DNA of 64,000 bases from Caballeronia arvi (GCF_001544695.2 NZ_FCOM02000034.1:1-64000), one strand, 5' to 3'. Counted from the first letter of the stretch, positions 52,596 through 61,645 are shown. Numbers and translations are program-made. Notes: generated by a model from the letters alone, not told the origin.

Positions 52596-52988
52596 TTAGA
52601 GCGCGACGTCCTCGATCAGATGCAGACGCAGCGCGCGAATCCTGCGATCGACGAAATAGCCTCCGCCTTCGGTATAGCGCAGATACAGACGCCCGCACGC
52701 CGAACATTCCCACACGCTGCACCGGTTGTAGGGAGAGTAGCGCGGCGCGATCGGCGCATCCGCCGACCAATAACCGATCTTGCCGGGCAGATACTCGGCG
52801 AAGGTCGGCTCGGGATCGTGTTCGGGCATCAACGTGCCGATCTCGCGCAACTGGGTTTCGTCGAGGGACAGCGGCTGGGATTGCCAGCCGTCGAGCGGCG
52901 TTTTCGTGCATGCGCATGGCCCGGGCGTCCGGGCTTCCGCGCGTCGCGCAAGATCGGTCAGCGTGGCTATGTCGAGATGATCGGGCAT
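52596..52988 (-). CDS. Hypothetical protein with a single CxxC pair, 130 aa
   Basis: ATG at 52988 (MPDHLDIATLTDLARRAEAR), 8 nt after the aldolase stop; a weak ribosome site fits coupling to that gene. Cysteines at CACTK near residue 25 and the pair WECSACGRLYLRYTEGGG near 95 suggest a small metal-binding or zinc-ribbon-like site, but a second full knuckle is not evident. No signal peptide. It is the last gene of the LysR-regulated catabolic block by position, though the product looks unrelated to catabolism. Function unknown. Confidence 0.7.
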   Translation of the reverse strand: MPDHLDIATLTDLARRAEARTPGPCACTKTPLDGWQSQPLSLDETQLREIGTLMPEHDPEPTFAEYLPGKIGYWSADAPIAPRYSPYNRCSVWECSACGRLYLRYTEGGGYFVDRRIRALRLHLIEDVAL

Positions 52989-52996
52989 GACGGGTG

Positions 52997-53665
52997 TCAG
53001 CCGTTCATCATGCGGTCGCGCTGCGGGGCGACCCATGAACGATCGAAGCGTCCCTCAGCAATCGACTGCAACGCCGCTGCTTCCTTCGCCGCCTGTCTGC
53101 GCGCGCCCTCGATCACCGCTTCGACATCCGCGGGCGCAATCGCGAGCACGCCGTCCTCGTCGCCGACGACGATATCGCCCGGATGCACCACCATCCCGCC
53201 GACGGTCACGGGCACGTTGATCTCGCCCGGACCGTTCTTGTACGGTCCGCGATGCGTCACACCGCGCGCATACACCGGAAACGCACGCTGGCCGAGCGCG
53301 CCGACATCGCGGATCGCGCCGTCGATCACGAGGCCTTGCACGCCGATGCTTTCCGCGAAGCTCGCCATGATGTCGCCCATCAGCGCCTGCGTGAGTTCTC
53401 CGGCGCCGTCGATCACGAGCACGTCACCCGGTCGGCAGTAGTCGAACGCGCGATGGATCGCGAGATTGTCGCCGCCGCGCGTGCGGACCGTGACCGCTGT
53501 GCCGGCCATCGGCTTCGGCCGATGAAACGCGCGCAAGCCGGTCGTGCCGCTCACGCGGGCCATGTTGTCGCTCAAAAGCGAGACCGCGAGTTCGCGCAAG
53601 GCGTTGAGGATCGCAGGGCTCGCCTGGGCCGCCGATTCGTATTCGCGCCATCCGGCCGTATTCAT
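52997..53665 (-). CDS. ligK: RraA-fold aldolase, 4-carboxy-4-hydroxy-2-oxoadipate aldolase type (LigK/GalC)
   Basis: 222 aa, ATG at 53665 with AAGGAG seven bases upstream and overlapping the ligJ stop (ATGA). RraA/HMG-CHA aldolase motifs: LSDNMARVSGTTGLRAFHRP, RPGDVLVIDGAGELTQALMGDI, then VQGLVIDGAIRDVGAL with the conserved Arg-Asp that holds the divalent metal and pyruvate enolate, and GDIVVGDEDGVLAIAP. The enzyme splits 4-carboxy-4-hydroxy-2-oxoadipate into pyruvate and oxaloacetate in the 4,5-cleavage pathway. An RraA-type regulator is excluded mainly by the LigJ neighbour; family assignment is firm, exact substrate less so. Confidence 0.8.
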   Translation of the reverse strand: MNTAGWREYESAAQASPAILNALRELAVSLLSDNMARVSGTTGLRAFHRPKPMAGTAVTVRTRGGDNLAIHRAFDYCRPGDVLVIDGAGELTQALMGDIMASFAESIGVQGLVIDGAIRDVGALGQRAFPVYARGVTHRGPYKNGPGEINVPVTVGGMVVHPGDIVVGDEDGVLAIAPADVEAVIEGARRQAAKEAAALQSIAEGRFDRSWVAPQRDRMMNG

Positions 53666-54702
53666 GTCGTCGCTCCTTCGGTCGATACTTGTCGTTCGAG
53701 CTGCGCGGACAGGCGTCCGTACACAGTGCGCGCGTTGCCTTCGTAGATGCGCTGGCGGTCCGCGTCGCTGAGCCATTCGATCGCATCGATATAACGGCGC
53801 GTGTCGTCGAAGTAATGGCCGGTTTCGGGATCGACGCCCTGCACCGCGCCGATCGTCTCCGACGCGAACAGGATGTTCTTCGCCGGAATGACTTTCGCGA
53901 GCAGTTCCGCGCCCGGCTGGTGATAGACGCAGGTATCGAAGAAGACGTTCTTCAGCAGATACTCGGTGAGCAGTGGCCGCTTCATGTCCTGCGCGAGCCC
54001 GCGGTAACGTCCCCAGTGATACGGCACCGCGCCGCCGCCGTGCGGAATGATGAACTTCAGCGTCGGGAAATCGGCGAACAGGTCGGCTTGCAGCAACTGC
54101 ATGAAAGCGGACGTGTCGCCGTTGATGTAATGCGCGCCGGTCGCGTGGAAGTTCGCATTGCACGACGACGAAACGTGGATCATCGCGGGCACGTCGAGTT
54201 CGACCATCGCTTCGTAGAGCGGATACCACGAGCGGTCGGTGAGCGGCAGCCCGGTCCAGTGGCCGCCCGAAGGATCGGGATTCAGATTGCAGCCGATGAA
54301 ACCGAGCTCTTCCACGCAGCGCCGCAATTCGGCGATGCAGTTTTCCGGCGCCACGCCCGGCGCCTGCGGCAACTGGCACACGCCGACGAAGTTGCGCGGA
54401 AAGAGCGCGCACACGCGATGCACGAGGTCGTTGCATTCGCTCGACCAGACCGCGTTGGCGTCGGCCGAGGCCAGATGATGGCCCATGCCGGCGGCGCGCG
54501 GCGAGAAGATCGTGAGATCGGTGCCGCGCTCGCGCTGGATGCGCAACTGGCCACCTTCGATGCTCTCGCGGATTTCATCGTCGGAGATGGCGGGGCGCGG
54601 CGGCGGCGATGCGCCGTCCTTCAGCGCGGCGATCTGCTGCGCGCGCCACGCTTCGTGCTGGGGCGGCGAGGTCGTGTAGTGACCGTGACAATCGATGATC
54701 AT
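53662..54702 (-). CDS. ligJ: 4-oxalomesaconate hydratase, LigJ type
   Basis: 346 aa, ATG at 54702. It belongs to the amidohydrolase_2 fold with the LigJ start MIIDCHGHYTT (HxH at 6 and 8), SPRAAGMGHHLAS, GFIGCNLNPDPSGGHWTG, MIHVSSSCNANFHATGAHY and FIIPHGGGAVPYHWGRYRG. LigJ hydrates 4-oxalomesaconate to 4-carboxy-4-hydroxy-2-oxoadipate, the substrate of the aldolase encoded next. Length and motif order match LigJ of Sphingobium. The ring-cleavage dioxygenase and the tautomerase of the route are not in this window. Confidence 0.82.
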   Translation of the reverse strand: MIIDCHGHYTTSPPQHEAWRAQQIAALKDGASPPPRPAISDDEIRESIEGGQLRIQRERGTDLTIFSPRAAGMGHHLASADANAVWSSECNDLVHRVCALFPRNFVGVCQLPQAPGVAPENCIAELRRCVEELGFIGCNLNPDPSGGHWTGLPLTDRSWYPLYEAMVELDVPAMIHVSSSCNANFHATGAHYINGDTSAFMQLLQADLFADFPTLKFIIPHGGGAVPYHWGRYRGLAQDMKRPLLTEYLLKNVFFDTCVYHQPGAELLAKVIPAKNILFASETIGAVQGVDPETGHYFDDTRRYIDAIEWLSDADRQRIYEGNARTVYGRLSAQLERQVSTEGATT

Positions 54703-54732
54703 GCGGGGTTTTCCTGTCGTCGTGATCGGGAT

Positions 54733-56055
54733 TCAGGTGCGCGCGGCCGGATCGGCGGCGGGCAGCGAGGCGTCTTCGTCGTCGGCGGGCTTGACGCGCA
54801 TGACCAGCGCGATGACCGTCGCGACGACGAGGAACGCGGCGATGGTCAGCAACGCGAGCTTGAAGTTGCCCGTTGCGTTGCGCACGAGGCCGATGCTCCA
54901 CGGCCCGACGAGCCCGCCGAACTGCGCGATCGTATTGATGAGCGCGATGGTCGCCGCGCCCGCCGCGCCGGTCCTGAACGACGAGGCGAGGCTCCAGAAC
55001 AGCGGATTGCCGGCGTAGATGAAGAGTCCCGTCACGCAAAGCAGCGCATAGGCGATGACGGGACTCGGCGCGTAGGCGCTTCCCGCGATCGCGATGGCGC
55101 TCATGCCGTAGACGAAGGCGAGATGCTTCTTGCGATCGCCGGTGCGGTCGGAACTGCGGCTGATGATGAAGGTGCCCAGCACGCCCAGGAGCGGCGGCGC
55201 TGCCGACAGAAAGCCGACTTCGATATTGCTCAGATGACCGAGACTCTTGACAATCTGCGGCAGCCACAGAAAGAGCCCGTAGATGCCCACCAGCGCGCAG
55301 CCGAACAGACACGCGAGGCTCCATACGCGGATATCGCCCGCCACGCGCAGCAGCGGAAAATGCGTGTTGCCGCCAACCGCCTCGCGCTCGGCTGCAAGCG
55401 TCGTTTCGAGCCATTGCTTTTCGTTGTCGGCGAGCCAGTCGGCGTCGGCGGGGCGCTCCGTCATGATGCGCAGCGTGAGCAGGCCGAGCAGCATCGCCGG
55501 GATGCCTTCGAGGATGAACATCCATTGCCATCCCTGCAGGCCGAGGATGCCGTTGGCGTAGGTCATCAGCATGGTCGAGATCGGGCCGCCGAGCACCGCG
55601 GAGAACGATCCCGCGATGATGTAGCCGCCCACCGCGCGCGCCCGGTAACGCTCCGGGAACCACTTCGTCAGATACACCGCGACGCCCGGCAGAAAGCCCG
55701 CTTCCATCACGCCGAGCAGAAAGCGCAGCACGTAGAAACTCTTGTCGTCGAAGACGAAGGCCGTGACGGCCGCCACCGCGCCCCACGTGAGCAGAATCCG
55801 CGCGATCCAGCGGCGCGCGCCCACGCGATGCAGCAGCAGGTTGCTCGGCACTTCGAGCACCATATAGCCGACGAAGAAGATGCTGCCCGCGAAGCCGAAC
55901 ACGGCGGGCGAAAAGCCGAGCGCCTTGTTCATGTCGAGCGCCGCGAAGCCGATGTTGATGCGGTCGAGATAGTTGAAGAACATCATCGCGAAAAGCAGGG
56001 GCATGAGCCGCCCGTACACCTTTCGCATGGTCGCCGCTTCATTGAATGGGGTCAT
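54733..56055 (-). CDS. MFS transporter, ACS family (aromatic acid or related uptake)
   Basis: 440 aa, ATG at 56055. Twelve segments; NYLDRINIGFAALDMN in the first loop and LHRVGARRWIARILLTWG with MEAGFLPGVAVYLTKWFP are ACS-family signatures. A cytosolic middle loop around 205-230 separates the halves. It precedes ligJ by 30 bp on the same strand, so gallate, protocatechuate or another carboxylated aromatic is the likely substrate (inference from context). Confidence 0.88.
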   Translation of the reverse strand: MTPFNEAATMRKVYGRLMPLLFAMMFFNYLDRINIGFAALDMNKALGFSPAVFGFAGSIFFVGYMVLEVPSNLLLHRVGARRWIARILLTWGAVAAVTAFVFDDKSFYVLRFLLGVMEAGFLPGVAVYLTKWFPERYRARAVGGYIIAGSFSAVLGGPISTMLMTYANGILGLQGWQWMFILEGIPAMLLGLLTLRIMTERPADADWLADNEKQWLETTLAAEREAVGGNTHFPLLRVAGDIRVWSLACLFGCALVGIYGLFLWLPQIVKSLGHLSNIEVGFLSAAPPLLGVLGTFIISRSSDRTGDRKKHLAFVYGMSAIAIAGSAYAPSPVIAYALLCVTGLFIYAGNPLFWSLASSFRTGAAGAATIALINTIAQFGGLVGPWSIGLVRNATGNFKLALLTIAAFLVVATVIALVMRVKPADDEDASLPAADPAART

Positions 56056-56216
56056 GCCGTCTCCACGTTCTTTTCATCGGATCATGAGGGCTCTGCGGCC
56101 CTGTCTGACGAACGGCTTTCGCCGCGCGCCGCCCGCAACGGCCGCGCAAAGGGCGAGCCGGTCGAGCACGAAAACCGATGATAAGAAGCGCCGTTGCCCG
56201 CGTCCAAGACGCGTTC

Positions 56217-56245
56217 CTTATTCTTCTATAAGGCTTCGCTTATAG
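56217..56245. promoter_or_regulatory. Probable LysR operator between the regulator and the MFS/lig operon
   Basis: Two overlapping dyads: CTTAT-N6-ATAAG (56217-56232) and CTATAAG-N6-CTTATAG (56226-56245, perfect 7-bp arms). The second overlaps the last codons of the LysR gene. They lie about 165 nt upstream of the MFS start codon. Confidence 0.55.
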
Positions 56246-57139
56246 TGCGGCGTCGGCGAGGGGCGGTGGCAGGCAGTCGAGAAAGGTCCGCAGATGCGCT
56301 GAGTCGTCGTCCGTGCGGAAAGTCGCGGCGAGCGTCGACCACTGGGACGCGCCCGGGCCCGCGAGATGACGGAACACGACGTCGGTGCGTCCGTGCCGCG
56401 CGACCGATTCGCCGACGAAGGTCACGCCGAGCCCCGCTGCGACGAGCGCGATCGCAGTCTGGATTTCGTAGGCCTGATGCGCGACGAAGGGTGTCACGCC
56501 CGCATCGCGATACAGCGACTGCACGGTGCGCTTGAACTGTGCATTCTGATGCTTCGGATAGAGGATGAGCGGCGTGTCGGCCAGATCGACGATACGCACC
56601 TTCTTTTTCCCCGCCAGCGGATGATCCGGCGAGAGCACGGCGACGACATGCTCGCGCAGCAGCGGATAGGACGAGTAGCCGGGAATCGCGAGGGGCTGCC
56701 GCCCGATGCCGACGTGGATGCGCATGTCCCGCAGCGCGTCGGTCTGCTCGTCGGTCAGCATCTCGAACAGCTTGAGCTCGACTTCCGGGCGCAAATGGTG
56801 GAACGCCTTTAGCGCGGGCGGCAGGATGCTGTACATCGCGGATCGCGTGAAGCCGATCGCTAGCCAGCCGCGCCGCCCGATGCCGATTTCCTGCGCGCCG
56901 ACGCTGGCCTGTTCCCAGGAGCCGAGAATCTGGCGCGCTTCCGTGCAGAGATAGTGGCCCGCTTCGGTGAGCCGCAGCGGCCGCCGTGCGCGATCGACGA
57001 GCTGGGTGCCGAGCCGGTCTTCCAGCAACTTGATCTGCTGGCTCAGCGCGGGTTGCGCGATATGCAGACGCTCGGCCGCACGGCTGAAGTTCAGTTCCTC
57101 GGCAAGAATGACGAAGCACTGCAAGGACCTGAAGTTCAT
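56240..57139 (-). CDS. LysR-family transcriptional regulator
   Basis: 299 aa from the ATG at 57139, the canonical start (MNFRSLQCFVILAEELNFSR); an ATG 17 codons upstream is possible, and neither start has a strong ribosome site. The winged HTH is at residues 1-60 (RAAERLHIAQPALSQQIKLLED). The effector domain resembles the BenM/CatM group: IGFTRSAMYSILPPALKAF and VAAGLGVTFVGESVA. It lies at the head of the MFS-ligJ-ligK block on the same strand, probably activating it in response to a pathway intermediate. Confidence 0.9.
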   Translation of the reverse strand: MNFRSLQCFVILAEELNFSRAAERLHIAQPALSQQIKLLEDRLGTQLVDRARRPLRLTEAGHYLCTEARQILGSWEQASVGAQEIGIGRRGWLAIGFTRSAMYSILPPALKAFHHLRPEVELKLFEMLTDEQTDALRDMRIHVGIGRQPLAIPGYSSYPLLREHVVAVLSPDHPLAGKKKVRIVDLADTPLILYPKHQNAQFKRTVQSLYRDAGVTPFVAHQAYEIQTAIALVAAGLGVTFVGESVARHGRTDVVFRHLAGPGASQWSTLAATFRTDDDSAHLRTFLDCLPPPLADAAL

Positions 57140-57378
57140 CGACGTCGTGGAATCCGGTGAGCGATGCGCATCTGCGATTGGGAACGTCATGATGTCATAA
57201 CTTCGCTGTCAGCAACGAATGACGCGATTGGTGCGCGTTTCGAATGCGACTCGAAAACGTGTTTTATCAACAGACTTAATTTCAATTCGGCAGTTCGTCG
57301 AAACTTTGCCTAATGTGTATTTGGAAATTAACCTAGAAGTGCGCCGGCCCGGGTTTGCTATCCAGACAGGAGATGAAC

Positions 57379-58062
57379 GTGAGAGCTTCCGACATCATGA
57401 CGACTTCGATCATCACGGCCGGCCCCGACATGTCCGTGCGGCAGGCCGCGGGCACGATGGTGTTTGCCGGCATCAGCGGAATGCCTGTCGTCGACGAGGC
57501 TGGCAGGCTGCTCGGCATGGTCACGGAAGGTGATCTGATGCATCGGGCGGAAATTGGAACCGGCGTCAAGCAGCGTGCGTGGTGGCTCGAAATGGTGGCA
57601 TCGACGGCCGAGCTGGCGAGCCAGTATGTGAAGGAGCACGCGAGGACGGTCAAGGACGTGATGACCACCGACGTCACGACGATCACCGAATCGTGTCCGG
57701 TGGGCGATATTGCGGAGCTGCTCGAACGTCGACGGATCAAGCGCGTGCCGGTCATGCGCGACGGCAAGGTGGTCGGCGTCGTGAGCCGCTCCAACCTGAT
57801 TCGCGCGCTCGTGACGATGGCGCCCGAAGTGCCCACTGCCGCAGAGAACGGCGATCACGCGATTCGCGAAGACGTGCTCGCTGCGATGGCAGGCCAGCCT
57901 TGGGCCATTGCGCGCGAGAACGTCATTGTCGAGAACGGGGTCGTGCATCTCTGGGGGCCGATCGTCGGTGCGGAAGAGGGCAACGCCATTCGCGTCGCCG
58001 CGGAGAACGCGCCGGGCGTCAAGGACGTCGTCGCGCACTTCGGGCGTTCGCCGGCTGATTAG
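57379..58062 (+). CDS. CBS-domain pair plus BON-domain protein
   Basis: 227 aa. I start at the GTG at 57379, which has AGGAG six bases upstream and gives the usual RASDIMT start; an ATG two codons earlier would overlap its own Shine-Dalgarno. Two CBS motifs (DIMTTSIITAGPDMSVRQAA with GMPVVDEAGRLLGMVTEGDL, and DVMTTDVTTITESCPVGDIA with RVPVMRDGKVVGVVSRSNL) form a Bateman module that binds adenosyl ligands. Residues 160-222 are a BON domain. Such proteins act in stress responses in Burkholderia and are often near universal stress genes, as here. Confidence 0.88.
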   Translation: MRASDIMTTSIITAGPDMSVRQAAGTMVFAGISGMPVVDEAGRLLGMVTEGDLMHRAEIGTGVKQRAWWLEMVASTAELASQYVKEHARTVKDVMTTDVTTITESCPVGDIAELLERRRIKRVPVMRDGKVVGVVSRSNLIRALVTMAPEVPTAAENGDHAIREDVLAAMAGQPWAIARENVIVENGVVHLWGPIVGAEEGNAIRVAAENAPGVKDVVAHFGRSPAD

Positions 58063-58120
58063 TCGCGCGGGGAAGCGCTGAGTTACGCAAGTGCTGCGGC
58101 TACCTTCCGGGAGGTAAGTC

Positions 58121-59083
58121 ATGGAAGAAAACTTGGACACTCCGCCGCAGGCAGGCGGGTTCAGGCGCATCCTTCTTTGCGTCGATTCTTCCGAGGCTTC
58201 CGAATGCGCGGATACGATCGTGCGACGTCTCGCGAGGCCCGACTTCGAAGTCACGCTCGCGGCCGTTGCGCAGGATTCTCGACTGCTCGCGACCAGCGTA
58301 GAACATGACGTCTCGCTCGAAGAGGCGGAACGCGTAATCGAGAAAGCACGCAATGCGCTCGCGGACGTCGCTGTGGCCGTGCACACCCGAGTGATCGATC
58401 TCGCGAAGGAAACAGGCGATGTTGCGGGCGCGCTCACGAGAAGTGCGCGAGAGCATCGCACTGAACTCGTGATCGTCGCTGTCCGACAACATCATGGACT
58501 CGTGAGGTGGTTCGAGCCATCGGCGGTGGACACGCTCAGCCGATTGGGTCCGTACGGAATCGTCGTCGCGCCGGCCGGGTTCGCAAGCGGGCGCGACGTT
58601 GCACTGCAGCGCATCCTGTTTGCGATCGATGGCAGTCCGACATCGTTCGCGGCGCTCGCCACGGGCGTCATGCTCGCGACCCCCGACACGCAGATACGCG
58701 TCGTCTATGTCGTGGACCGCGCGGTCCGCAGCGGCGGTGCAGCACCCACGGCAATTCTCGAAGACACTTTCGTCAAGGAGGGCGAGCGGGCGATTGCGAC
58801 GGCGAGCGAAATGCTGCACAGCCATCGAACCCATTCGCGCTTGCAGTTTTCCGCCGATCTGATCCGTACCGACGTCAGCAGCGACGACATATCTCGCGCA
58901 CTACTGCACGACGCAGAACGCTGGCATGCCGACCTGATGGTCATGGGAACGCATGGCAGGCGCGGAGACGCACGATCCTATCTGGGCAGCGTTCCCAATA
59001 AGGTGGCGAGCCTCGCGAAGATCCCGGTGTTCCTCGTTCACGAGCGGCATGATGGAAACGATCATTCCGCCGCGGCGGAATGA
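58121..59083 (+). CDS. Tandem universal stress protein (two UspA domains)
   Basis: 320 aa, ATG at 58121 with GGGAGG upstream. Domain 1 (about 14-150): RRILLCVDSSEASECADT, LVIVAVRQHHGLVRW, GPYGIVVAPAG; its ATP loop is degenerate. Domain 2 (about 160-310): LQRILFAIDGSPTSFAALA and DLMVMGTHGRRGDARSYLGS-PNKV, with the GxxG(R)-x9-G(S) ATP-binding pattern better kept. Domain 2 therefore probably binds ATP while domain 1 may not. It sits between the CBS-BON and DUF3300 genes on the same strand. Confidence 0.88.
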   Translation: MEENLDTPPQAGGFRRILLCVDSSEASECADTIVRRLARPDFEVTLAAVAQDSRLLATSVEHDVSLEEAERVIEKARNALADVAVAVHTRVIDLAKETGDVAGALTRSAREHRTELVIVAVRQHHGLVRWFEPSAVDTLSRLGPYGIVVAPAGFASGRDVALQRILFAIDGSPTSFAALATGVMLATPDTQIRVVYVVDRAVRSGGAAPTAILEDTFVKEGERAIATASEMLHSHRTHSRLQFSADLIRTDVSSDDISRALLHDAERWHADLMVMGTHGRRGDARSYLGSVPNKVASLAKIPVFLVHERHDGNDHSAAAE

Positions 59084-59096
59084 ATGGAGAGTGGCC

Positions 59097-60719
59097 ATGA
59101 CGAAGTGGATTGCGCGGCTGCTGAGCACCGTCCTCGTCTTTGCCTCGATGGCGGGCTGCCAAAAGCAGTCAGGTTCGGAAACGCCGACTCAAGCAGCCTC
59201 GGCGGCAGCTCCGGCCTCCATTGCTTCCCCGGCGGCAAGCGCGGCATTGCCTCCGCTCCCGACATCGGCCGCGGCGCCCGTGCCTGCATCGCCTGTCCAG
59301 CCGCAGGCTCAGGCTCCAGTTCCGCAGTATCCGCCGGACGAACTCGAAGCGCTGGTTGCGCCGATCGCGCTCTACCCCGATTCGCTGCTGTCGCAGGTTC
59401 TGATGGCGTCGACCTATCCGCTCGAAGTCGTACACGCCGCGCGCTGGGTCAAGGAGCATCGCGATCTGAAAGGGGAGGCCGCGGTAAAGGCGGTACAGGA
59501 CCAGCCGTGGGATGTCAGCGTCAAGTCTCTGGTTGCGTTTCCGCAAGTGCTCCAGCCGATGAACGACAAGCTCGACTGGACGCAAAGGCTCGGAGACGCG
59601 TTCCTTGCCCAGGAAAAGGACGTGCTCGCCGCGGTCCAGCGGCTGAGGGTCCGCGCGCAACAGGCTGGAAACCTGAACTCGAATCCGCAGCAGAAGGTGA
59701 TCGTCGAAGCGCCTCCCGCGGGTGGCCAGAGCGGCGGACAACCGGCCGCGGCGCCCCAGACCATAGTGCGGATCGAACCGGCCAATCCGCAGGTCATCTA
59801 TGTTCCCTCCTATAACCCGACGGTCGTCTATGGCGGCTGGAGCGCGCCGGCTTACCCGCCGACGTACTGGCCGCCCTATCCGGCGTATTACCCCGGCGCC
59901 GCCCTCGCGAGCGGATTCGCGTGGGGCGTGGGCATCGCGGCAGCCGGCGCGATCTTCGGCGGTTGCAACTGGAACAGCGGCGACGTGAACATCAACGTCA
60001 ACAAGGCAGCCAACATCGACCGCAACTTCAATCGCGCCAGCGCGCAGGGCGGGCGATGGCAGCATGACGCGCAGCATCGTCAGGGCGTCGCCTATCGCGA
60101 CAATGCGACACGCGACAAGTACTCGCGAGGCGTGCAGGGCGCCGATGCACGGCGCGACTATCGCGGACGCACCGGCGGCGCGGCCGAGCGCACCGGCGCG
60201 GCCAATCGTGCGGCGGCCGGCAATCCGTCGGCCACCAACCGTGCGGCGCGTCCAAACAACGCGAACGCCGGCAATCGAGCCGGGGCGGCGAACTCCGCCG
60301 GCGCGGGCAATCGGGCCGCCACGCCCAATCGCGGGGCGGCAGCGGGCAATCGTGCGGAGACGGGCAACCGCAGCGCTGCGGCCGGCAATCGCGCACCGGC
60401 GACCGGTCGAACTGCCGAAGCGGGCAATCGGGCACAAACGGCCAATCGGAGTGCCGACGCGGGCAACCGCGCACAGACGTCGAATCGCGCTCAAACGTCC
60501 AATCGTAGCGGCGCGCCGACCGCTCAGGCTGGATTCGGAGGCGGCGGCTACGCGGGAGGCGGTCGCGACACCGCGTTCCAGGGCGTGGGCGGAGGCGGCG
60601 CGGCGCAGCGCGACTTCAACCGCGGTCAATCGAGTGTTCAGTCGTCGAGCTTCGGCCGGGGCGGCGGCGGCGGCGCGCGCGCCGGCGGTGGTGGTGCGCG
60701 TGGCGGCGGCCGGCGCTGA
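59097..60719 (+). CDS. DUF3300 lipoprotein with long NR-repeat tail
   Basis: 540 aa from the ATG at 59097 (GGAGAG upstream). Signal peptide with lipobox SMAGC, so Cys24 should be lipidated. A Pro/Ala-rich linker leads to the DUF3300 core (about 80-300: LVAPIALYPDSLLSQVLMAS, YPLEVVHAARWVKEHRDLKG, LVAFPQVLQPMNDKLDWTQRLG, NPQVIYVPSYNPTVVYG). The C-terminal 200 residues are low complexity: about a dozen imperfect GNRA-xx-NR repeats, then a Gly/Arg-rich end. An outer-membrane or periplasmic structural or nucleic-acid-contacting role is possible. Function unknown; usually paired with DUF2950, as here. Confidence 0.85.
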   Translation: MTKWIARLLSTVLVFASMAGCQKQSGSETPTQAASAAAPASIASPAASAALPPLPTSAAAPVPASPVQPQAQAPVPQYPPDELEALVAPIALYPDSLLSQVLMASTYPLEVVHAARWVKEHRDLKGEAAVKAVQDQPWDVSVKSLVAFPQVLQPMNDKLDWTQRLGDAFLAQEKDVLAAVQRLRVRAQQAGNLNSNPQQKVIVEAPPAGGQSGGQPAAAPQTIVRIEPANPQVIYVPSYNPTVVYGGWSAPAYPPTYWPPYPAYYPGAALASGFAWGVGIAAAGAIFGGCNWNSGDVNINVNKAANIDRNFNRASAQGGRWQHDAQHRQGVAYRDNATRDKYSRGVQGADARRDYRGRTGGAAERTGAANRAAAGNPSATNRAARPNNANAGNRAGAANSAGAGNRAATPNRGAAAGNRAETGNRSAAAGNRAPATGRTAEAGNRAQTANRSADAGNRAQTSNRAQTSNRSGAPTAQAGFGGGGYAGGGRDTAFQGVGGGGAAQRDFNRGQSSVQSSSFGRGGGGGARAGGGGARGGGRR

Positions 60720-60730
60720 GGAGAACGATC

Positions 60731-61645
60731 ATGACCGGACTTCCGCGTATCGATGCCGCGTTCGCCAGACTCAGGTCGGCGATGACGGTCGTGCTGGTGC
60801 TCGGCCTTGCATCGCTTCCGGCCATCGGCGCGCAGTCGTTCTTTCAGACGCCCGAAGCAGCGATGGACGCGTTCGGAGCCGCTGTCGCCAGCAATAACGA
60901 GGCCGAGCTCAAGACGCTGCTCGGCGACGACTTCCGCGAACTGATCCCGCCGGTGGGCGCGGAGCTTCGCGACAAATTCCTGAGCGAGTGGCAAACATCG
61001 CATACGATCCGTGCGGCCGGCGGCGACCATGCCGAGATCGCAGTGGGCGGGGACGGCTGGACCCTTCCGATTCCGCTGCTGAAGACGGCACAGGGCTGGC
61101 GTTTCGACATGCGCGCAGGGGCCGACGAAATGCGTCTTCGCCGTATCGGGCGCAACGAGCTCGCGGTGATCCAGACGATGCTCGCGATTTACGATGCCCA
61201 GCGCGACTATGCGTCGACTTATCACGATGGCAACAAGATCTACGTCTATGCCGACAGGTTCGCCAGCAGGCCGGGCAAGCACGACGGACTCTACTGGCCG
61301 AGCGCAGACGGCGAGGCCCCGAGCCCGCTTGGCGCCGCCTTCGAGACTGCGGGCGCACGCAACGCGACGGAAGCCGGCTACTACGGCTATCACTACAAGC
61401 TGCTTCGCGCTCAGGGCCCGCATGCGCCTGGCGGCGCATACGGCTACATGGTCGACGGGCGCCTCTTCGGCGGCTTCGCCGTGGTCGCGTGGCCGGCCCG
61501 CTACGGCGATACCGGCATCAAGACTTTCATGGTGAGTCACGACGGGCAGGTCTACGAGCGGGACCTGGGTCCGGACAGCGCGAAGAAGGCGCAGCAGTTG
61601 ACGACGTTCGATCCCGGACCCGGATGGGAGAAGATTTCCCCTTGA
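60731..61645 (+). CDS. DUF2950 secreted protein
   Basis: 304 aa, ATG at 60731 with GAGGAG nine bases upstream, 11 bp after the DUF3300 gene. A signal peptide spans about 17-34 (MTVVLVLGLASLPAIGAQS). DUF2950 features: FFQTPEAAMDAFGAAVASNN, LIPPVGAELRDKFLSEW, WTLPIPLLKTAQGWRFDM, IGRNELAVIQTMLAIYDAQRDYA, YYGYHYKLLRAQGPHAPGG and WPARYGDTGIKTFMVSHDG. Periplasmic, function unknown; the constant pairing with DUF3300 suggests that they work together. Confidence 0.88.
   Translation: MTGLPRIDAAFARLRSAMTVVLVLGLASLPAIGAQSFFQTPEAAMDAFGAAVASNNEAELKTLLGDDFRELIPPVGAELRDKFLSEWQTSHTIRAAGGDHAEIAVGGDGWTLPIPLLKTAQGWRFDMRAGADEMRLRRIGRNELAVIQTMLAIYDAQRDYASTYHDGNKIYVYADRFASRPGKHDGLYWPSADGEAPSPLGAAFETAGARNATEAGYYGYHYKLLRAQGPHAPGGAYGYMVDGRLFGGFAVVAWPARYGDTGIKTFMVSHDGQVYERDLGPDSAKKAQQLTTFDPGPGWEKISP

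Noticed and set aside
60180-60530. Repeated DNA in the DUF3300 gene as a CRISPR-like array
   Set aside because: Repeats are short, in frame, imperfect and code for GNRA-NR peptide repeats; there are no unique spacers of constant length.
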